The notes beneath the pieces were generated by a model, which was not told where the DNA came from, did no database searches, and saw nothing but the letters and a program-made list of their open reading frames with translations. Below are positions 63,243 through 64,000 of a stretch of 64,000 nt of DNA, piece by piece. The translations under genes and the position numbers were made by a program. Where the stretch lies: the NCBI RefSeq assembly GCF_022458985.1, contig NC_061789.1, positions 11,996,175 through 12,060,174 of the forward strand, in the 5' to 3' direction. The stretch comes from Mugil cephalus (lineage: Eukaryota; Chordata; Actinopteri; Mugiliformes; Mugilidae). Position 1 is the first letter of the stretch, and each line of letters starts with the position of its first letter.

Positions 63243-64000
63243 CTATTCTTCCTTCTTTCTGAGTTGTTTATCTTGCTCATCTCGATACTTCTTTGCTTTA
63301 GTTTTCCTTTTCATACGTTTTAACGCCGGCCTTCCAGTGAAATATAGAGTGTAATGATCTGATATTTCATCGTTGCGGATGATGAAGTTAGAGACTTCCA
63401 TATTTCTGGTGATGATCAGATCCAGAGTGTGACCACGCCGGTGCGTTGGGCAAGATACATGCTGATGGAGGCCAGCATCCCACAACACAGCTTTAAACTT
63501 CTGGGTGGACCTCTGGTTTTCATCATCAACCCAGATATTGAAATCCCCAGTCACAATAATGCTGCTGTACCACTGAGTTTCATTCATGAGTCTTTGAAAC
63601 TCCTTAAGGAAGGTTTTGAAATGTCTGTTTCTCGTTGGATAATACACATTGATGAACAGGACAGGTTGGTCCCACTCACTGTGTTGTACAACTGCAGCCA
63701 CATATTCAAATGTTGTTATGAAGTCAAAATAGATCTGAACACCCTGGAACTCGTGTGAGTACAGGATGGCAACCCCTCCCCCTCTACTGCCCCTAACCTG
63801 ATAGTGAGAATCAAAGTTTGATGGTGAGATTTCAGAGAGTATTTCATTTGCGTTGTCCCTTGTCAACCATGTCTCTGTTGGGAGAAAGATGTCCAGGTTG
63901 TTTTCTCTTATGAGATTACATATACGCTGTCTTTTGTTGTTGAGTGACCGAACATTGAGCAAAGCTATTTCCACTGTTGTGGCCTCATCAGAGCTTTCAT
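63243..64000 (-). CDS. Further APOL-EEP copy, 3' end (runs off the window)
   Basis: Open from the right window edge to a stop at 63245-63243, in the same frame as the fusion exon of the gene at 53.2-55.7 kb. It encodes the acid-rich linker end (SSDEATTVEIALLN), the full EEP domain with all catalytic motifs (LLNVRSLNN, TETWL, TGDFNIW, HTLDLIIT, ISDHYTLYF) and the same basic tail ending RKKEE. Differences from the first copy fall mainly outside the motifs. The first copy's six-Asn run is shorter here. The APOL part should lie right of the window; that is inference from the duplicated 3'UTR and linker. Confidence 0.75.
   Translation of the reverse strand, partial: ESSDEATTVEIALLNVRSLNNKRQRICNLIRENNLDIFLPTETWLTRDNANEILSEISPSNFDSHYQVRGSRGGGVAILYSHEFQGVQIYFDFITTFEYVAAVVQHSEWDQPVLFINVYYPTRNRHFKTFLKEFQRLMNETQWYSSIIVTGDFNIWVDDENQRSTQKFKAVLWDAGLHQHVSCPTHRRGHTLDLIITRNMEVSNFIIRNDEISDHYTLYFTGRPALKRMKRKTKAKKYRDEQDKQLRKKEE

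Overview
The window is nuclear DNA of a teleost fish, most likely a spiny-rayed (percomorph) species. Genes are split by short GT-AG introns, several families are fish-specific (FISNA-NACHT NLR with B30.2, actinoporin-like protein, short APOL-like proteins), and spacers are filled with typical fish repeats (Rex1, L1/Tx1-like, Tc1, hAT MITEs, a tRNA-derived SINE, a Ty3/gypsy element). Exon limits below were placed by hand from GT-AG signals, codon phase and homology. Each complete gene model sums to a whole number of codons.

Layout. 1-5.1 kb (+): last six coding exons and 3'UTR of kpnb1 (importin beta-1), with three related box C/D snoRNA-like sequences, each in its own intron. 5.1-9.1 kb: spacer with a tandemly duplicated Myb/SANT-type transposon fragment and a tRNA-Ser(UGA). 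9.2-18.4 kb (+): complete socs7 in nine coding exons, 937 aa, with a CpG-rich 5' end and a long 3'UTR. 21.2-27.6 kb (-): complete complement properdin (cfp), eleven coding exons, 564 aa, carrying a duplicated TSR3-TSR4 exon pair. 29.0-30.4 kb (+): an actinoporin-like gene. 30.5-33.7 kb: a very young gypsy-type LTR element with integrase ahead of reverse transcriptase and RNase H. 33.9-40.3 kb (-): a complete NLR gene (PYD, six tandem 41-aa repeat exons, FISNA-NACHT, two LRR exons, B30.2), 1290 aa. 40.9-47.2 kb: a repeat graveyard with nested insertions. 48.1-50.6 kb (-): an APOL-like gene with a CaaX C-terminus and an ISRE in its likely promoter. 53.2-56.6 kb (-): a second APOL-like gene whose last exon encodes a LINE-type endonuclease (EEP) domain instead of the CaaX tail. 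56.6-60.4 kb: shuffled duplicates and APOL pseudogene pieces cut by hAT MITEs. 62.4-64.0 kb (-): the 3' end of a further APOL-EEP copy running off the window.

The left third is conserved housekeeping and signalling sequence (nuclear import, SOCS signalling). From about 21 kb onward the genes look innate-immune: properdin stabilises the alternative complement convertase, the NLR is a cytosolic sensor, and APOL-like proteins are membrane-active and, in mammals, interferon-inducible. The most unusual feature is the APOL-endonuclease fusion. The EEP catalytic residues are kept in two copies with the same basic tail and stop codon, and the first copy is joined in frame to canonical APOL exons. This looks like domestication of a LINE endonuclease in an immune gene family.
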